A DNA stretch of 64,000 nucleotides from UBA3910 sp002391465 (lineage in GTDB: Bacteria; Bacillota; Limnochordia; Darwinibacteriales; Darwinibacteriaceae): assembly GCA_030054835.1 (NCBI GenBank), contig JASGVS010000012.1, positions 84,814-148,813 of the forward strand. Reading direction: 5' to 3'. Both the position numbers and the translations under genes were made by a program. Below are positions 18,099 through 26,302 of this stretch, piece by piece. Positions within the stretch are counted from its first letter, which is position 1, and each line of letters opens with the position of its first letter. Below the pieces are notes generated by a model, which was not told the DNA's origin, did not search any database, and saw only the letters and a list, made by a program, of their open reading frames with translations.

Positions 18099-18572
18099 AT
18101 GTTGAGATTGTTAATAGTCTGTATTTTAATGGCCTGTCTACCCTTTTCACAGGTTTACGCGCGCGAAAAGGAAGCGGGGGATCTATACCTCGCCGTCGCC
18201 GACTGGGCCTATGAAGTGCGCGATCAAGGTGATTACGATCCCAACCCCACCGGCCGTTTTCCCAAAGGGCAGATGGCCTACGCCTACCTCGAACTGGCGG
18301 GGTTCACCACAGCTGCCCACGGTGATCTGTATTCCTATCATGTGGCGGTGGATGTGGGCCTCAAAACTACCTGGGGATTTCCCTTGTTTAAACAGGCCGA
18401 CATTATTGAGTTCGATGAGACTTCCCCCAATCCTCCCGAAACGCTGTGGTTCTACATTTGGGTCAACGTACCTCGCTGGGCGCCCAGGGGGACATATGTC
18501 ACTGTAATCACAGTCCGGGATGAACTGGGCGGTTATATCCTAGCGGCGGAGAGGGAGATTGAGATCTTTTAG
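18099..18572 (+). CDS. Secreted protein of unknown function
   Basis: 157 residues with a clear signal peptide (hydrophobic 3-17, cleavage probably near VYA-RE). The mature part is beta-rich with many aromatic residues and no cysteines; it resembles an immunoglobulin-like sandwich by pattern only, with no family recognised. ATG 18099 is preferred over GTG 18093 because GGGGG lies upstream at a usable distance. It is followed by a short hairpin and then rex; it is probably a separate transcript. Confidence 0.6.
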   Translation: MLRLLIVCILMACLPFSQVYAREKEAGDLYLAVADWAYEVRDQGDYDPNPTGRFPKGQMAYAYLELAGFTTAAHGDLYSYHVAVDVGLKTTWGFPLFKQADIIEFDETSPNPPETLWFYIWVNVPRWAPRGTYVTVITVRDELGGYILAAEREIEIF

Positions 18573-18579
18573 GCTCGTG

Positions 18580-18601
18580 AAAAAGGGAACAAGCCCTTTT
18601 T
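18580..18601 (+). terminator. Short A/T-flanked hairpin before rex
   Basis: Eight-base arms AAAAAGGG (18580-18587) and CCCTTTTT (18594-18601) with a six-base loop. The U tract is inside the 3' arm, as in bidirectional weak terminators. It lies between the secreted-protein gene and rex. Confidence 0.6.
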
Positions 18602-18642
18602 GTGGAACTTAATACTGAATCAACACGGGAAGGAGAAGAAAT

Positions 18643-19293
18643 ATGGCAGCTAAGAAGAGGAGCAAAGGATTAGTCATACCACAGGGAGTTGTCTCCCGTC
18701 TACCTATTTATTATCGCCATTTATTAGATCTGCGGAGCCAATCAGTAGAACGTATTTCTTCCGCCCAGTTTGGGGAGGCGGTGGGTTGTACAGCAGCCCA
18801 AATTCGATCCGACTTGAGTCATTTCGGGTCGTTTGGCCAGCAAGGCTATGGTTACAAGGTAAGTGATCTCCTGCGTCAGCTGGAGAAAATCCTTGGTCTA
18901 ACTCGGACCTACTCGGCCGTTTTGGTAGGTGCGGGCAATTTAGGTAAGGCATTGGCCAGTTACGATTCGTTCCGGGAGCAGGGCTTTGTTATTAACGCAA
19001 TCTTTGATGTTGATCCAGTACTTATAGGTAATTACCACAGCGGAAAGGTTATTAGGCCATTTAAGGATTTGCCGGCCTACTTAAAGAAGAGCAAGTGTGA
19101 CATGGCCATTGTGGCCACGCCTAAAGAGGCGGCCCAGGAGGTTGTGGATGTGCTGGTGGAGGGTGGAGTAGACAGTATTTGGAATTTCGCTCCCATCCAT
19201 CCGGTTGTGCCGAGGGGCGTATTGGTGGAGAATATTCAACTGACTGACAGCCTGTTGCGGTTGGCCTTTTACATGAACGCTCGCGATAACTAA
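18643..19293 (+). CDS. rex: Redox-sensing transcriptional repressor Rex
   Basis: NADH/NAD+-sensing repressor of fermentation and electron-transfer genes. 216 residues: N-terminal winged helix (RLPIYYRHL, AAQIRSDLSHFG), Rossmann motif GAGNLG, and the C-terminal NFAPIHPVVP...NIQLTDSL swap helix. ATG 18643 follows GGGAAGGAG. The window's rnf and FMN-binding genes are plausible targets. In clostridia Rex often precedes fermentation genes; here fabI follows by 27 bases. Confidence 0.95.
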   Translation: MAAKKRSKGLVIPQGVVSRLPIYYRHLLDLRSQSVERISSAQFGEAVGCTAAQIRSDLSHFGSFGQQGYGYKVSDLLRQLEKILGLTRTYSAVLVGAGNLGKALASYDSFREQGFVINAIFDVDPVLIGNYHSGKVIRPFKDLPAYLKKSKCDMAIVATPKEAAQEVVDVLVEGGVDSIWNFAPIHPVVPRGVLVENIQLTDSLLRLAFYMNARDN

Positions 19294-19320
19294 AGTATTT
19301 CAGCATCTGAAGCGGGGTGT

Positions 19321-20094
19321 TTGGTTGTGCTGCAGGGCAAGAACATCGCCATTTTCAACATCGCCAACAGACACAGCATCGCCTGGAAAGTGGCCCAAGC
19401 CATGGATGAACAGGGCGCAGCCCTGATTCTGGGCTATCAAAACGAGCGGATGCCGTCTCGGGTGGAGAAATTGGCCGAAGAGCTGAAACAGAAGCCCTTG
19501 GCTTTAATTCCCTGCGACGTTTCGTTTCCTGAACAGATTGATATGCTGCCGGAGGAGATTCACGAACGGGCGGGCATGCTCGATGGGCTGGTGCACAGCC
19601 TGGCCTTTGCACCCCGGGAGGCACTGGAAAATCCCTTTTTGTTCACCGAACGGGAGCATTTCTTATCCACTTTAGAAGTAAGCACCTTTTCTTTGGTTGC
19701 TTTAGCCAGGGCACTTACTCCGGTTTTCCGCGATGGAGCAAGCATTGTTACCCTATCCTATTACGGAGCGGAGAAGGTCTTTCCCGGTTACAACGTGATG
19801 GGTGTAGCTAAAGCTGCACTGGAGGCGAGTGTGCGGTATTTGGCCTATGATTTGGGGCCGGCTGGGGTGAGGGTGAATGCCATTTCAGCCGGACCCATTA
19901 ACACCGCATCTGCCCGGGCCGTAGGCGGATTCTTGCAGATGCTCGCACTGCACGAAGGGAAAGCACCCCTGAAAAAGTCAGTTGCCGGTAGGGATGTGGG
20001 CAACACCGCTGCGTTTCTAGTAAGTGATTTGGCCAGCGCCATCACGGGCGAGACAATTTATGTTGATGCGGGTTACAGTATTATGGGAATCTAA
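19321..20094 (+). CDS. fabI: Enoyl-[acyl-carrier-protein] reductase (NADH), FabI type
   Basis: Last reductive step of the fatty-acid elongation cycle. 257 residues; short-chain dehydrogenase fold with the FabI-specific YNVMGVAK (Tyr-x6-Lys), N-terminal NIANRHSIAWKVA cofactor loop and C-terminal GETIYVDAGYSIMGI. Start is TTG 19321 or GTG 19327; both follow a GGGG site. It lies directly after rex and ends in a strong terminator, so rex-fabI may be one unit linking NADH status to lipid synthesis. Confidence 0.93.
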   Translation: MVVLQGKNIAIFNIANRHSIAWKVAQAMDEQGAALILGYQNERMPSRVEKLAEELKQKPLALIPCDVSFPEQIDMLPEEIHERAGMLDGLVHSLAFAPREALENPFLFTEREHFLSTLEVSTFSLVALARALTPVFRDGASIVTLSYYGAEKVFPGYNVMGVAKAALEASVRYLAYDLGPAGVRVNAISAGPINTASARAVGGFLQMLALHEGKAPLKKSVAGRDVGNTAAFLVSDLASAITGETIYVDAGYSIMGI

Positions 20095-20131
20095 GGAACC
20101 AGAGATGGGGAATAGGGGAATGGAAACAAAA

Positions 20132-20164
20132 GAAGCATCTGGCGGGGCCAGATGCTTCTTTTTT
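20132..20164 (+). terminator. Intrinsic terminator after fabI
   Basis: Eleven-base arms GAAGCATCTGG (20132-20142) and CCAGATGCTTC (20148-20158), five-base loop, then a run of six T. A-rich flank on the other side may make it bidirectional for the convergent FMN-binding gene. Confidence 0.92.
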
Positions 20165-20179
20165 GTATCTGGATTGAAA

Positions 20180-20869
20180 CTACTGGATGCGAGCCTTATC
20201 TAAGGCGTCACGTACTGCGTGGTTAGACTGGATGGTCAATCCGGTTGCGCCGGAGATAATGTCTACAAAACCAGGTTCGCTTACAAGGGCAGCCTCTTTA
20301 TAGCTTTCCCGAGCCAGTTCCAAGGGCCAGCCGTACACTTCAACGGAAGGATCTTGGATGGTCATATCGGGGAGAACCCTCTGTACTTTGTAGTCTACCA
20401 CTTTGTCATCTTTCAGGGTTACCCAAACTACTTTGTAATAACCGCCATAGGTAGAGACTTCGGAGCGGCCGATGAATGTGCCGTCAAAGTATTTTTTGTC
20501 CGGTTTGACATCGCTAGCCCGAACGAGAGCGCGCTCAACGGCCTGGATGTAACCTTCGCTGCTGCCGGTAGCTTTGGTGACGATGTCAGCCTCAGCCGCC
20601 TGGTTAGCTACAAACTGGGCAGGCAGGGTGCGAGCTGCTTCGCCAGCTTCTGGCCAGTTGTATTTGGAGAAATCCTTCTCTACATACAAGCCCGTGAGTT
20701 CCCGCAGAATAACGGCGGTGATTTTCCCGTCTTCGATAAATACCTTTGCGTATTGACAGCCGTTGGGACCTGCATCGGACCAGCCTTCGTAAGTTCCGTC
20801 AATCCAGGCGGCCTGTACACCAATGGAGAGCACTAGAACTAACGCCAGTACAAAACTCAGTCTTTTCAT
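20180..20869 (-). CDS. Secreted FMN-binding domain protein
   Basis: 229 residues with a signal peptide (about 3-21), then two related FMN_bind-like repeats. The second ends with the flavinylation site DIISGATG plus the NHAVRDAL helix, as in RnfG and NqrC; the first has a degenerate TKATGSS. So one covalently bound FMN, placed outside the membrane by ApbE, is expected. ATG 20869 is eight bases from GGGG. Such proteins act as electron carriers for extracytoplasmic reduction, but no partner reductase is adjacent. A palindrome overlaps its promoter. Confidence 0.85.
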   Translation of the reverse strand: MKRLSFVLALVLVLSIGVQAAWIDGTYEGWSDAGPNGCQYAKVFIEDGKITAVILRELTGLYVEKDFSKYNWPEAGEAARTLPAQFVANQAAEADIVTKATGSSEGYIQAVERALVRASDVKPDKKYFDGTFIGRSEVSTYGGYYKVVWVTLKDDKVVDYKVQRVLPDMTIQDPSVEVYGWPLELARESYKEAALVSEPGFVDIISGATGLTIQSNHAVRDALDKARIQ

Positions 20870-20893
20870 TTGCACAACCCCATTCCTTTGTAT

Positions 20894-20945
20894 TGAATGT
20901 TGAAATTTTCACATTCAGCGTAACAAATTTAGGGGTAGTAGTCAA
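20894..20945 (-). promoter_or_regulatory. Promoter and 24-bp palindromic operator of the FMN-binding gene
   Basis: On the minus strand, -35 TTGACT (20945-20940) and -10 TACGCT (20922-20917) are 17 bases apart. Immediately downstream, 20894-20917 is an imperfect palindrome of 24 bases with only two mismatched pairs (arms TGAATGT and ACATTCA, core TGAAATTTTC). It covers the expected transcription start, as a repressor site would. Its core resembles Rex sites (TGTTGAA, TTCACA) but with a different spacing. Confidence 0.6.
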
Positions 20946-20973
20946 GGGGATTGTGCCAAATTTCTCAATAAAG

Positions 20974-21222
20974 TTATCCCCAATTGATCAGGGTTGCGAC
21001 CATTATCACCTCCCGATCTTGCCGTTGGTTTTCCTGAAACAATTGGCGCAGTGCATGCCACACTTCGTCCGATTCTCCGTATATGGTTGTGTTCAAGGAT
21101 GTGCTCCCGAAATAGGAGTCATAGTCCAAAGCGTGTTCTTCCAAAAAACGGGTGGTGAGCCCGGCTATGTTGTCCAGTTCGGTGGAGTCCATGGGGTAGA
21201 ACGAGACCTCAGCTTTGATCAT
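20974..21222 (-). CDS. YkoF/MTH1187-like small ligand-binding protein
   Basis: 82 residues from ATG 21222. A ferredoxin-like fold is suggested by the start AEVSFYPM and the end VWHALRQLFQENQ...EVIMVATLIN, as in the YkoF and MTH1187 families that bind thiamine or its pyrimidine. Identification rests on pattern only. The ribosome site AAAGGAGG lies 12 bases from the ATG and within the 3' arm of a hairpin, so translation may be regulated. It follows the LysM gene on the same strand. Confidence 0.55.
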   Translation of the reverse strand: MIKAEVSFYPMDSTELDNIAGLTTRFLEEHALDYDSYFGSTSLNTTIYGESDEVWHALRQLFQENQRQDREVIMVATLINWG

Positions 21223-21226
21223 AAAG

Positions 21227-21269
21227 AGCCTGCACCTCCTTTGGGTAGTATGACCAGAAGGTGCAGGCT
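21227..21269 (-). promoter_or_regulatory. Perfect 11-bp hairpin covering the ribosome site of the downstream gene
   Basis: Arms AGCCTGCACCT and AGGTGCAGGCT (21227-21237 and 21259-21269 on the plus strand) pair perfectly. In the minus-strand RNA it starts ten bases after the LysM gene stop, its 3' arm includes part of AAAGGAGG, and CTTT follows. It may be a weak terminator for the LysM gene, a translation switch for the next gene, or both. Confidence 0.6.
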
Positions 21270-21277
21270 TCAATCCT

Positions 21278-22222
21278 TTACCGATTCGGTACACAGACAA
21301 TTTGCCCCGGCATGATCCGGTTCGGATCGGCGATCTGTGGGTTAGCGCGGATTAGAGCATCCAGTGAAACCCCAAATCTCCTGGCAATGAGGAACATGGT
21401 GTCGCCGGGCTGGACCGTGTAGCGGAAGGTGCCCGGAGGGCATACTCCTGAAGGCGGTCCGGTGGGAACGCAGACGATTTGTCCCGGGAAAATGAGATTG
21501 GGATTGGTGATCTGCGGGTTAGCTTGGATCAGGGCATTCAGGGAAACCCCGAACCTCTGGGCAATGAAAAACATGGTGTCGCCCGGCTGAACCGTGTAGG
21601 CAAATGTCCCTGCTGGGCATACCCCTGGAGTAGTGGGTACGCAGACGATTTGTCCCGGGAAAATGAGATTGGGATTTGGAATCTGCGGGTTAGCCTGGAT
21701 CAGGGCGTTCAAGGAAACTCCAAACCTCTGGGCGATTAAGAACATTGTGTCGCCCTGCTGGACTGTGTAGGGGAACGTACCGGGAGGACAGGTCTGCGGC
21801 GGCGGTTCTGCCTGAGTCACGCACACATTTTGGCCCGGGTAAAGTTGATTGGGATTGCGCACCTGGGGATTCGCTTGAATCAGAGCTTGGAGTGAAACGC
21901 CAAACATCTGGGCGATGCTGAACATGGTGTCGCCGCGCTGGACTATATAACTGAAGGTGTTGGTCGGACAATTGAAAAAGGGGACACAGACAATCTGGCC
22001 CGGTCTGATTCTGCTTGGGTCGGGAATCTGGGGATTGGCCTGGATAAGGGCCTGTAGCGAAACGCCGAAGCGCTGGGCTATCGTAAACATGGTGTCTCCC
22101 CGTTCGACCACATAGCGGAATGTGCCTGCTTGGCAGACCGTGGGCTGGTTGGAAACGCGCATCATATCTTCCGGGTCATTCTGGAGTACCTGTTCCTGAA
22201 TTAGTTCCTCTTTTCTTTCCAA
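21278..22222 (-). CDS. Protein with five LysM repeats
   Basis: 314 residues and no signal peptide. After a 30-residue acidic N-terminus come five LysM modules, each with a GTFxYxVQxGDTMFxIAQRFGVSL core and ending GQIVCVP. LysM binds GlcNAc polymers such as peptidoglycan. Each module is bracketed by Cys (CPPGTF, VCVP), so inter- or intramodule disulfides are possible. Absence of a secretion signal with multiple LysM is typical of spore-coat or cortex proteins (SafA, YaaH types). TTG 22222 has AAAGGAGG seven bases upstream. Confidence 0.82.
   Translation of the reverse strand: MERKEELIQEQVLQNDPEDMMRVSNQPTVCQAGTFRYVVERGDTMFTIAQRFGVSLQALIQANPQIPDPSRIRPGQIVCVPFFNCPTNTFSYIVQRGDTMFSIAQMFGVSLQALIQANPQVRNPNQLYPGQNVCVTQAEPPPQTCPPGTFPYTVQQGDTMFLIAQRFGVSLNALIQANPQIPNPNLIFPGQIVCVPTTPGVCPAGTFAYTVQPGDTMFFIAQRFGVSLNALIQANPQITNPNLIFPGQIVCVPTGPPSGVCPPGTFRYTVQPGDTMFLIARRFGVSLDALIRANPQIADPNRIMPGQIVCVPNR
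21281..22137 (-). repeat. Five tandem LysM-coding repeats
   Basis: Units of roughly 150-170 bases encode the five LysM modules. The three toward the C-terminus are nearly identical in DNA (for example GACGATTTGTCCCGGGAAAA recurs at about 21474 and 21645 on the plus strand), indicating recent unit duplication or gene conversion. Confidence 0.85.
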
Positions 22223-22319
22223 AGTCACTCCTCCTTTGCTAAGCAATACCGTTGGACTACGGCTTAACAACAGAATATGAGGGGAGTGTCCTTTTGGTTA
22301 CAAAAATGCATTTCGACCC

Positions 22320-22348
22320 TTGACAACCAATAAAACCTATGCTAAAGT
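22320..22348 (+). promoter_or_regulatory. Sigma-A type promoter of tRNA-Asn
   Basis: TTGACA at 22320-22325, a 17-base spacer, and TAAAGT at 22343-22348. It ends 14 bases before the tRNA. Confidence 0.8.
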
Positions 22349-22362
22349 ATGATTAGCGTTGT

Positions 22363-22437
<75 letters not shown>

Positions 22438-22441
22438 AAAC

Positions 22442-22476
22442 GAAAGCGAGTGGCGAATAGCCCCTCGCTTTCTTCC
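22442..22476 (+). terminator. Intrinsic terminator after tRNA-Asn
   Basis: Arms GAAAGCGAG (22442-22450) and CTCGCTTTC (22464-22472), with an inner GGC/GCC pairing, then TTCCTTG. The U tract is short. Confidence 0.8.
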
Positions 22477-22492
22477 TTGTTATTGTCTTTCT

Positions 22493-23464
22493 TTATGTGT
22501 AGATATCTGTATTCACCAAGTTCTGAGGTCGTTTCCCCTCCAGCACAGCCAGTACATCGTTAACCACCATCTCCACCATACGGGAGCGTGTCTCCATGCC
22601 TGCACTGGCGATGTGGGGAGTGAGCACAGCATTTGGTAGCTCGGCCAGTCCAGGCTTAAGGGCTGGCTCATCTTCAAAAACATCAAGCCCAGCTGCGTAA
22701 ATGGTGCCGTTTCTCAAAGCCTTGACTAACGCCTCTTCGTCCACTACCGGACCCCGGGCCGTGTTGATCAAGACTGCCGTGGGCTTCATCATGTTCAGTT
22801 CCCGTTCCCGGATCAGGTATTTAGTTTCGGGCGTTAGGGGGCAGTGGAGCGAGACGAAGTCCGACTTCTGGAGAAGTGTATCCAGGTCGGTGTACTCCAG
22901 CCCGTACTCCTCTTCCACTTCTGCAGAAAGACGTGTGCGGTTGTGGTAGAGGATTTTCATGTCAAAACCCTTTGCCCGTTTGGCAAAGGCCCGACCGATG
23001 CGTCCGGCACCGATTATACCGAGGGTTTTACCGTACACTTCTACACCTAAAAGGAGTTCTGGGGCCCAGCCTGTAAACTGGCCCCGGCGGACCATGTGAT
23101 CCCCCTCGATCACCCGCCGCGCCGCACTCATAAGTAGGGCCCAGGCTAGATCGGCAGTGGCATCGGTCAGCACATCGGGTGTGTTCACCACCGCAATATT
23201 TCTCGCACTGGCTGCGGAAAGATCTATGTTGTTAAAGCCCACTGCGTAGTTGGCGATAACCTTCAAATTCTGACCTGCCTCGATCACCTCAGCATCGATG
23301 GGGTCCGACAGCATGCTGATCAGGGCATCCTGCCCTTGAACGGCTTCCAGGAGCTCTTCTCTGCTGATATTGCGGTCATGGGGATAGACTGTTACGTTGG
23401 CCGCGGCGCGCAGCTTATCCAGATTGTCGCCCGGCAGTTTTCTAGTTACATAGACATTGAACAA
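22493..23464 (-). CDS. D-2-hydroxyacid dehydrogenase (glyoxylate/hydroxypyruvate reductase type)
   Basis: NAD(P)H-dependent reduction of a 2-oxoacid such as glyoxylate or hydroxypyruvate. 323 residues with the split catalytic domain, nucleotide motif GAGRIGRA, and catalytic Arg (NTARG), Glu (FEDEP) and His (TPHIASA). Sequence pattern is closest to glycerate dehydrogenase/GyaR, lacking a SerA regulatory domain. TTG 23464 is the first start after an in-frame stop; AAAGGA is 12 bases upstream, which is long. Single-gene unit. Confidence 0.88.
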   Translation of the reverse strand: MFNVYVTRKLPGDNLDKLRAAANVTVYPHDRNISREELLEAVQGQDALISMLSDPIDAEVIEAGQNLKVIANYAVGFNNIDLSAASARNIAVVNTPDVLTDATADLAWALLMSAARRVIEGDHMVRRGQFTGWAPELLLGVEVYGKTLGIIGAGRIGRAFAKRAKGFDMKILYHNRTRLSAEVEEEYGLEYTDLDTLLQKSDFVSLHCPLTPETKYLIRERELNMMKPTAVLINTARGPVVDEEALVKALRNGTIYAAGLDVFEDEPALKPGLAELPNAVLTPHIASAGMETRSRMVEMVVNDVLAVLEGKRPQNLVNTDIYT

Positions 23465-23600
23465 ACCATTTCACATCCTTTCTCTACCTTTATTCGCTTT
23501 TCCCAGGGGCAATCCTTTTTGTGGACAGTGTCCTCAAAAGGCAGGGTTTCCCCTCTAGATGTTGAAATAATGAAGCGTTAAAGGTGAGGGGGGAACAACT

Positions 23601-24365
23601 GTGGCCCAGGTTTACGTGATGGCCAACCAAAAGGGAGGGGTGGGGAAGACAACCTCCACCTATAATTTAGGGGTGGCCTTAGCCGAGATTGGCCAGAAGG
23701 TTCTCCTGCTCGATCTGGATCCCCAAGGGGGCCTAACCTACTGTGCCGGTTTTGAACCGGAGGAATTGGAAAGGACTATTTACCACTGTCTAGTGCGGGA
23801 TGTAGCTCCCCGGGAGATACTACTTACAAATGATTATGGTATAGATCTGCTGCCGGCTAATATTGATCTTTCCATAGCCGAGTTTCAGCTGATCAATGCC
23901 CCAGCTAGGGAAAGGCGGATTACCCGCATCGTGAATAAAATGCGCGATCAGTATGATTTTATCCTGATTGACAGTCAGCCTTCCTTAGGTTTACTTACTC
24001 TAAATGCTTTAGCTGCTGCGGACTATGTGATTATACCGGTGTCCTGTGAGTTTTTAAGCCTCAGGGGTACCCGGGCACTGCTTAGATTAATCGCAAAGGT
24101 AAGGGGAACGCTGAACAGTAAGTTGAGGATTGCCGGGCTTTTGCCCACTCTCTTTGACAACCGCACCAGGCACGGCCGGGAGATTCTGGCCAGCTTAAAA
24201 AGGGAGTTTCCCGATTTGAACCTGTTTCCCCATACCGTGCCCCGCAGCATTCGTTTTCCCGAGAGCGCACAGCAGCGCATTCCCATCTTTTCCATGAAAG
24301 TTCAGGTGCCGGGGGCCCTCGCTTATCGGGAGCTGGCCCGGGATTTAGTTAAGAATATATCGTAG
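23601..24365 (+). CDS. ParA/Soj-family ATPase
   Basis: Deviant-Walker-A ATPase of the ParA/MinD family, 254 residues. Walker A is KGGVGKTTS with the signature Lys, followed by LLLDLDPQGG and the ILIDSQPSLG switch. GTG 23601 follows GGTGAGGGGGG. No parB gene or obvious parS palindrome is adjacent; the ParB-like protein at 16104 is not of the partition type. It may be the chromosomal Soj, or position another cargo. gltX follows by 28 bases. Confidence 0.9.
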   Translation: MAQVYVMANQKGGVGKTTSTYNLGVALAEIGQKVLLLDLDPQGGLTYCAGFEPEELERTIYHCLVRDVAPREILLTNDYGIDLLPANIDLSIAEFQLINAPARERRITRIVNKMRDQYDFILIDSQPSLGLLTLNALAAADYVIIPVSCEFLSLRGTRALLRLIAKVRGTLNSKLRIAGLLPTLFDNRTRHGREILASLKREFPDLNLFPHTVPRSIRFPESAQQRIPIFSMKVQVPGALAYRELARDLVKNIS

Positions 24366-24393
24366 AACGAGATTTGTAGGAGGCATATTTCAG

Positions 24394-25863
24394 ATGAACA
24401 CAGTAAGAGTACGCTTTGCACCAAGCCCCACCGGGGATTTGCACGTGGGAGGAGCCCGTACCGCCCTGTTCAACTGGCTTTTTGCCAGGCACACCAAGGG
24501 CGTTTTTGTCCTGCGGATTGAGGACACCGATCAAGCCCGTTCCACCGAAGCTGCAACCCAAGTCATTTTGGATGGGATGAAGTATTTGGGCATGGACTGG
24601 GACGAAGGTCCGGGTAAGGATGGACCTTATGGGCCCTATTACCAGAGCGACCGCTTGGACATTTACCGAGAATATGCAGATAAACTGTTGGCAATGGACA
24701 GGGCCTACGAGTGCTACTGCACTCCTGAGGAGCTGGAAGCGGTAAGACAACAGCAGATTGAGGCTGGCCAAGCCACCCGTTACAACGGACGCTGCGCTTC
24801 CCTGACGGAAGAGGAGCGGGAGGAGTTCCGGGCTCAAGGGCGGATACCGGTTATGCGCTTTAGGGCAAAGACGGAAGGCGAGACGGTTGTAGATGATCTG
24901 ATTCGTGGCCAGGTAAGGTTTATGAACACGGAAGTAGATGATTTCATCATCTTAAAATCGGACGGCACACCAACATACAACTTCGCGGTAGTGGTGGATG
25001 ACTCCCTAATGCGGATCAGCCACGTTATTAGGGCGGAAGAGCATCTGTCCAATACGCCAAAGCAGATCCAGATTTATGAGGCATTGGGCTTAGAACTGCC
25101 CAAATTTGCCCATATTCCCCTTATTCTGGGGCCCGACAAATCTAAACTGAGTAAGCGCCACGGGGCCACTTCAGTGCTGCAGTTCAAAGAAGAGGGCTAT
25201 GTGGCAGAAGCGATGGTAAACTACTTGGCCCTTTTAGGCTGGGGCTATGATGATTCGCAGACCATCTTCTCCGTAGACGAGCTGATCGAAAAGTTCACGT
25301 TAGATCGGGTCTCCAAAAACCCAGGCGTGTTTGATATAGCTAAGTTAGAGTGGATGAACGGCGTTTACATCCGCGAAATGTCTTTGGAGACGTTCTATGA
25401 ACACGCACTGCCGTATTGGCAGAAGGCGGGTTTTGTACCGGAAGCGGTAAGCGCAGAGCAGAAGGAGTACTGCCTCGAAATTTTGGCCGAGCTCCAAAGT
25501 CGGATCAAGTTAATGGCCGACGTTGTGGATATGGCCCGCTACTTCTTCGTTGAGGACTATGAGTACCTGGAAGACGTAGTTAACAAAATACTGACCAAGC
25601 CAGATACAGAAGATATCCTGGCCTTTCTTCAGGAGAAACTGGCAGGTCTGCCGGACTTTACTGAAGAAAGCGTCAAGCCCATTTTCCAAGAGGGTATGGA
25701 GAAGTTCTCGGTTAAGATGGGCGGCATGATTCAGCCCTTAAGGGTTGCCCTAACCGGTACTAACGTCAGCCCTGGCATTTACGAAGTCTTGGAGATCTTA
25801 GGTTCGGAGCGGGTCCTGCAGAGGATTGAACGGACCAGGGAGATGTTAAAGCAAAGGAGCTGA
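24394..25863 (+). CDS. gltX: Glutamate-tRNA ligase
   Basis: Charges tRNA-Glu (and often tRNA-Gln in bacteria using the amidotransferase route, relevant to the tRNA-Gln at 26909). 489 residues: class I signature HVGG near the N-terminus, KLSKR near residue 250 in place of KMSKS, and the alpha-helical anticodon-binding domain. ATG 24394 follows TAGGAGG. Length is normal. The OsmC gene follows by four bases. Confidence 0.96.
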   Translation: MNTVRVRFAPSPTGDLHVGGARTALFNWLFARHTKGVFVLRIEDTDQARSTEAATQVILDGMKYLGMDWDEGPGKDGPYGPYYQSDRLDIYREYADKLLAMDRAYECYCTPEELEAVRQQQIEAGQATRYNGRCASLTEEEREEFRAQGRIPVMRFRAKTEGETVVDDLIRGQVRFMNTEVDDFIILKSDGTPTYNFAVVVDDSLMRISHVIRAEEHLSNTPKQIQIYEALGLELPKFAHIPLILGPDKSKLSKRHGATSVLQFKEEGYVAEAMVNYLALLGWGYDDSQTIFSVDELIEKFTLDRVSKNPGVFDIAKLEWMNGVYIREMSLETFYEHALPYWQKAGFVPEAVSAEQKEYCLEILAELQSRIKLMADVVDMARYFFVEDYEYLEDVVNKILTKPDTEDILAFLQEKLAGLPDFTEESVKPIFQEGMEKFSVKMGGMIQPLRVALTGTNVSPGIYEVLEILGSERVLQRIERTREMLKQRS

Positions 25864-25867
25864 GCTG

Positions 25868-26278
25868 ATGGAAGCTAAAGTTCGCTGGAACGGAAAAATG
25901 GGTTTTATCGGGACGTCCGGTTCCAACCACATTGTTCCCATGGATGTGCGTGAGGAATCTGGAGGCGATGGGGCGGCTGCCAGTCCCATGGAGATGGTAC
26001 TCTTGGCTTTGGCAGGTTGTTCCGGTGTGGACATTGCCCTGATTGTCAAGAAAAAGAGGCTAAAGGTACGGGACTTTGAGATCCTAGTTTCCGGTGAGCG
26101 GGCCGATGAACATCCTAGGGTGTTCACTGAGATAGACATGACTTTCATTTTTGAGGGTGAAGATCTAAAAGCAAAACCGCTGGAGGATGCGGTGCGCCTT
26201 TCTTTGGATAGGTATTGTTCCGTGGCGGGCATGGTTAGGAAAACGGCCGAGATTAACTGGCGGGTCGAGATTAGGTAG
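25868..26278 (+). CDS. OsmC-family peroxiredoxin-like protein
   Basis: 136 residues. OsmC/Ohr proteins reduce organic hydroperoxides through two Cys; here one is in LAGCSGVDIA and the other in DRYCSVAGM, both at family positions. The pattern (MEAKVRWNGKMGF start, SPMEMVLLALAGC) is that of the YhfA-like subgroup rather than Ohr, whose substrate is less clear. ATG 25868, with GGAGCTGAGCTG upstream. Probably co-transcribed with gltX and the adenosyltransferase. Confidence 0.9.
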   Translation: MEAKVRWNGKMGFIGTSGSNHIVPMDVREESGGDGAAASPMEMVLLALAGCSGVDIALIVKKKRLKVRDFEILVSGERADEHPRVFTEIDMTFIFEGEDLKAKPLEDAVRLSLDRYCSVAGMVRKTAEINWRVEIR

Positions 26279-26302
26279 CTGTTTCCTCCAAGGGGTGGGG
26301 AT

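Noticed and set aside
18573..18642. Rex autoregulatory operator upstream of rex
   Set aside because: No TTGTGAA/TTCACAA-like inverted repeat was found between the hairpin and the start codon.
21281..22137. Possible CRISPR or satellite array
   Set aside because: The repeats are in frame, 150-170 bases long and encode LysM modules; there are no short repeats with unique spacers.
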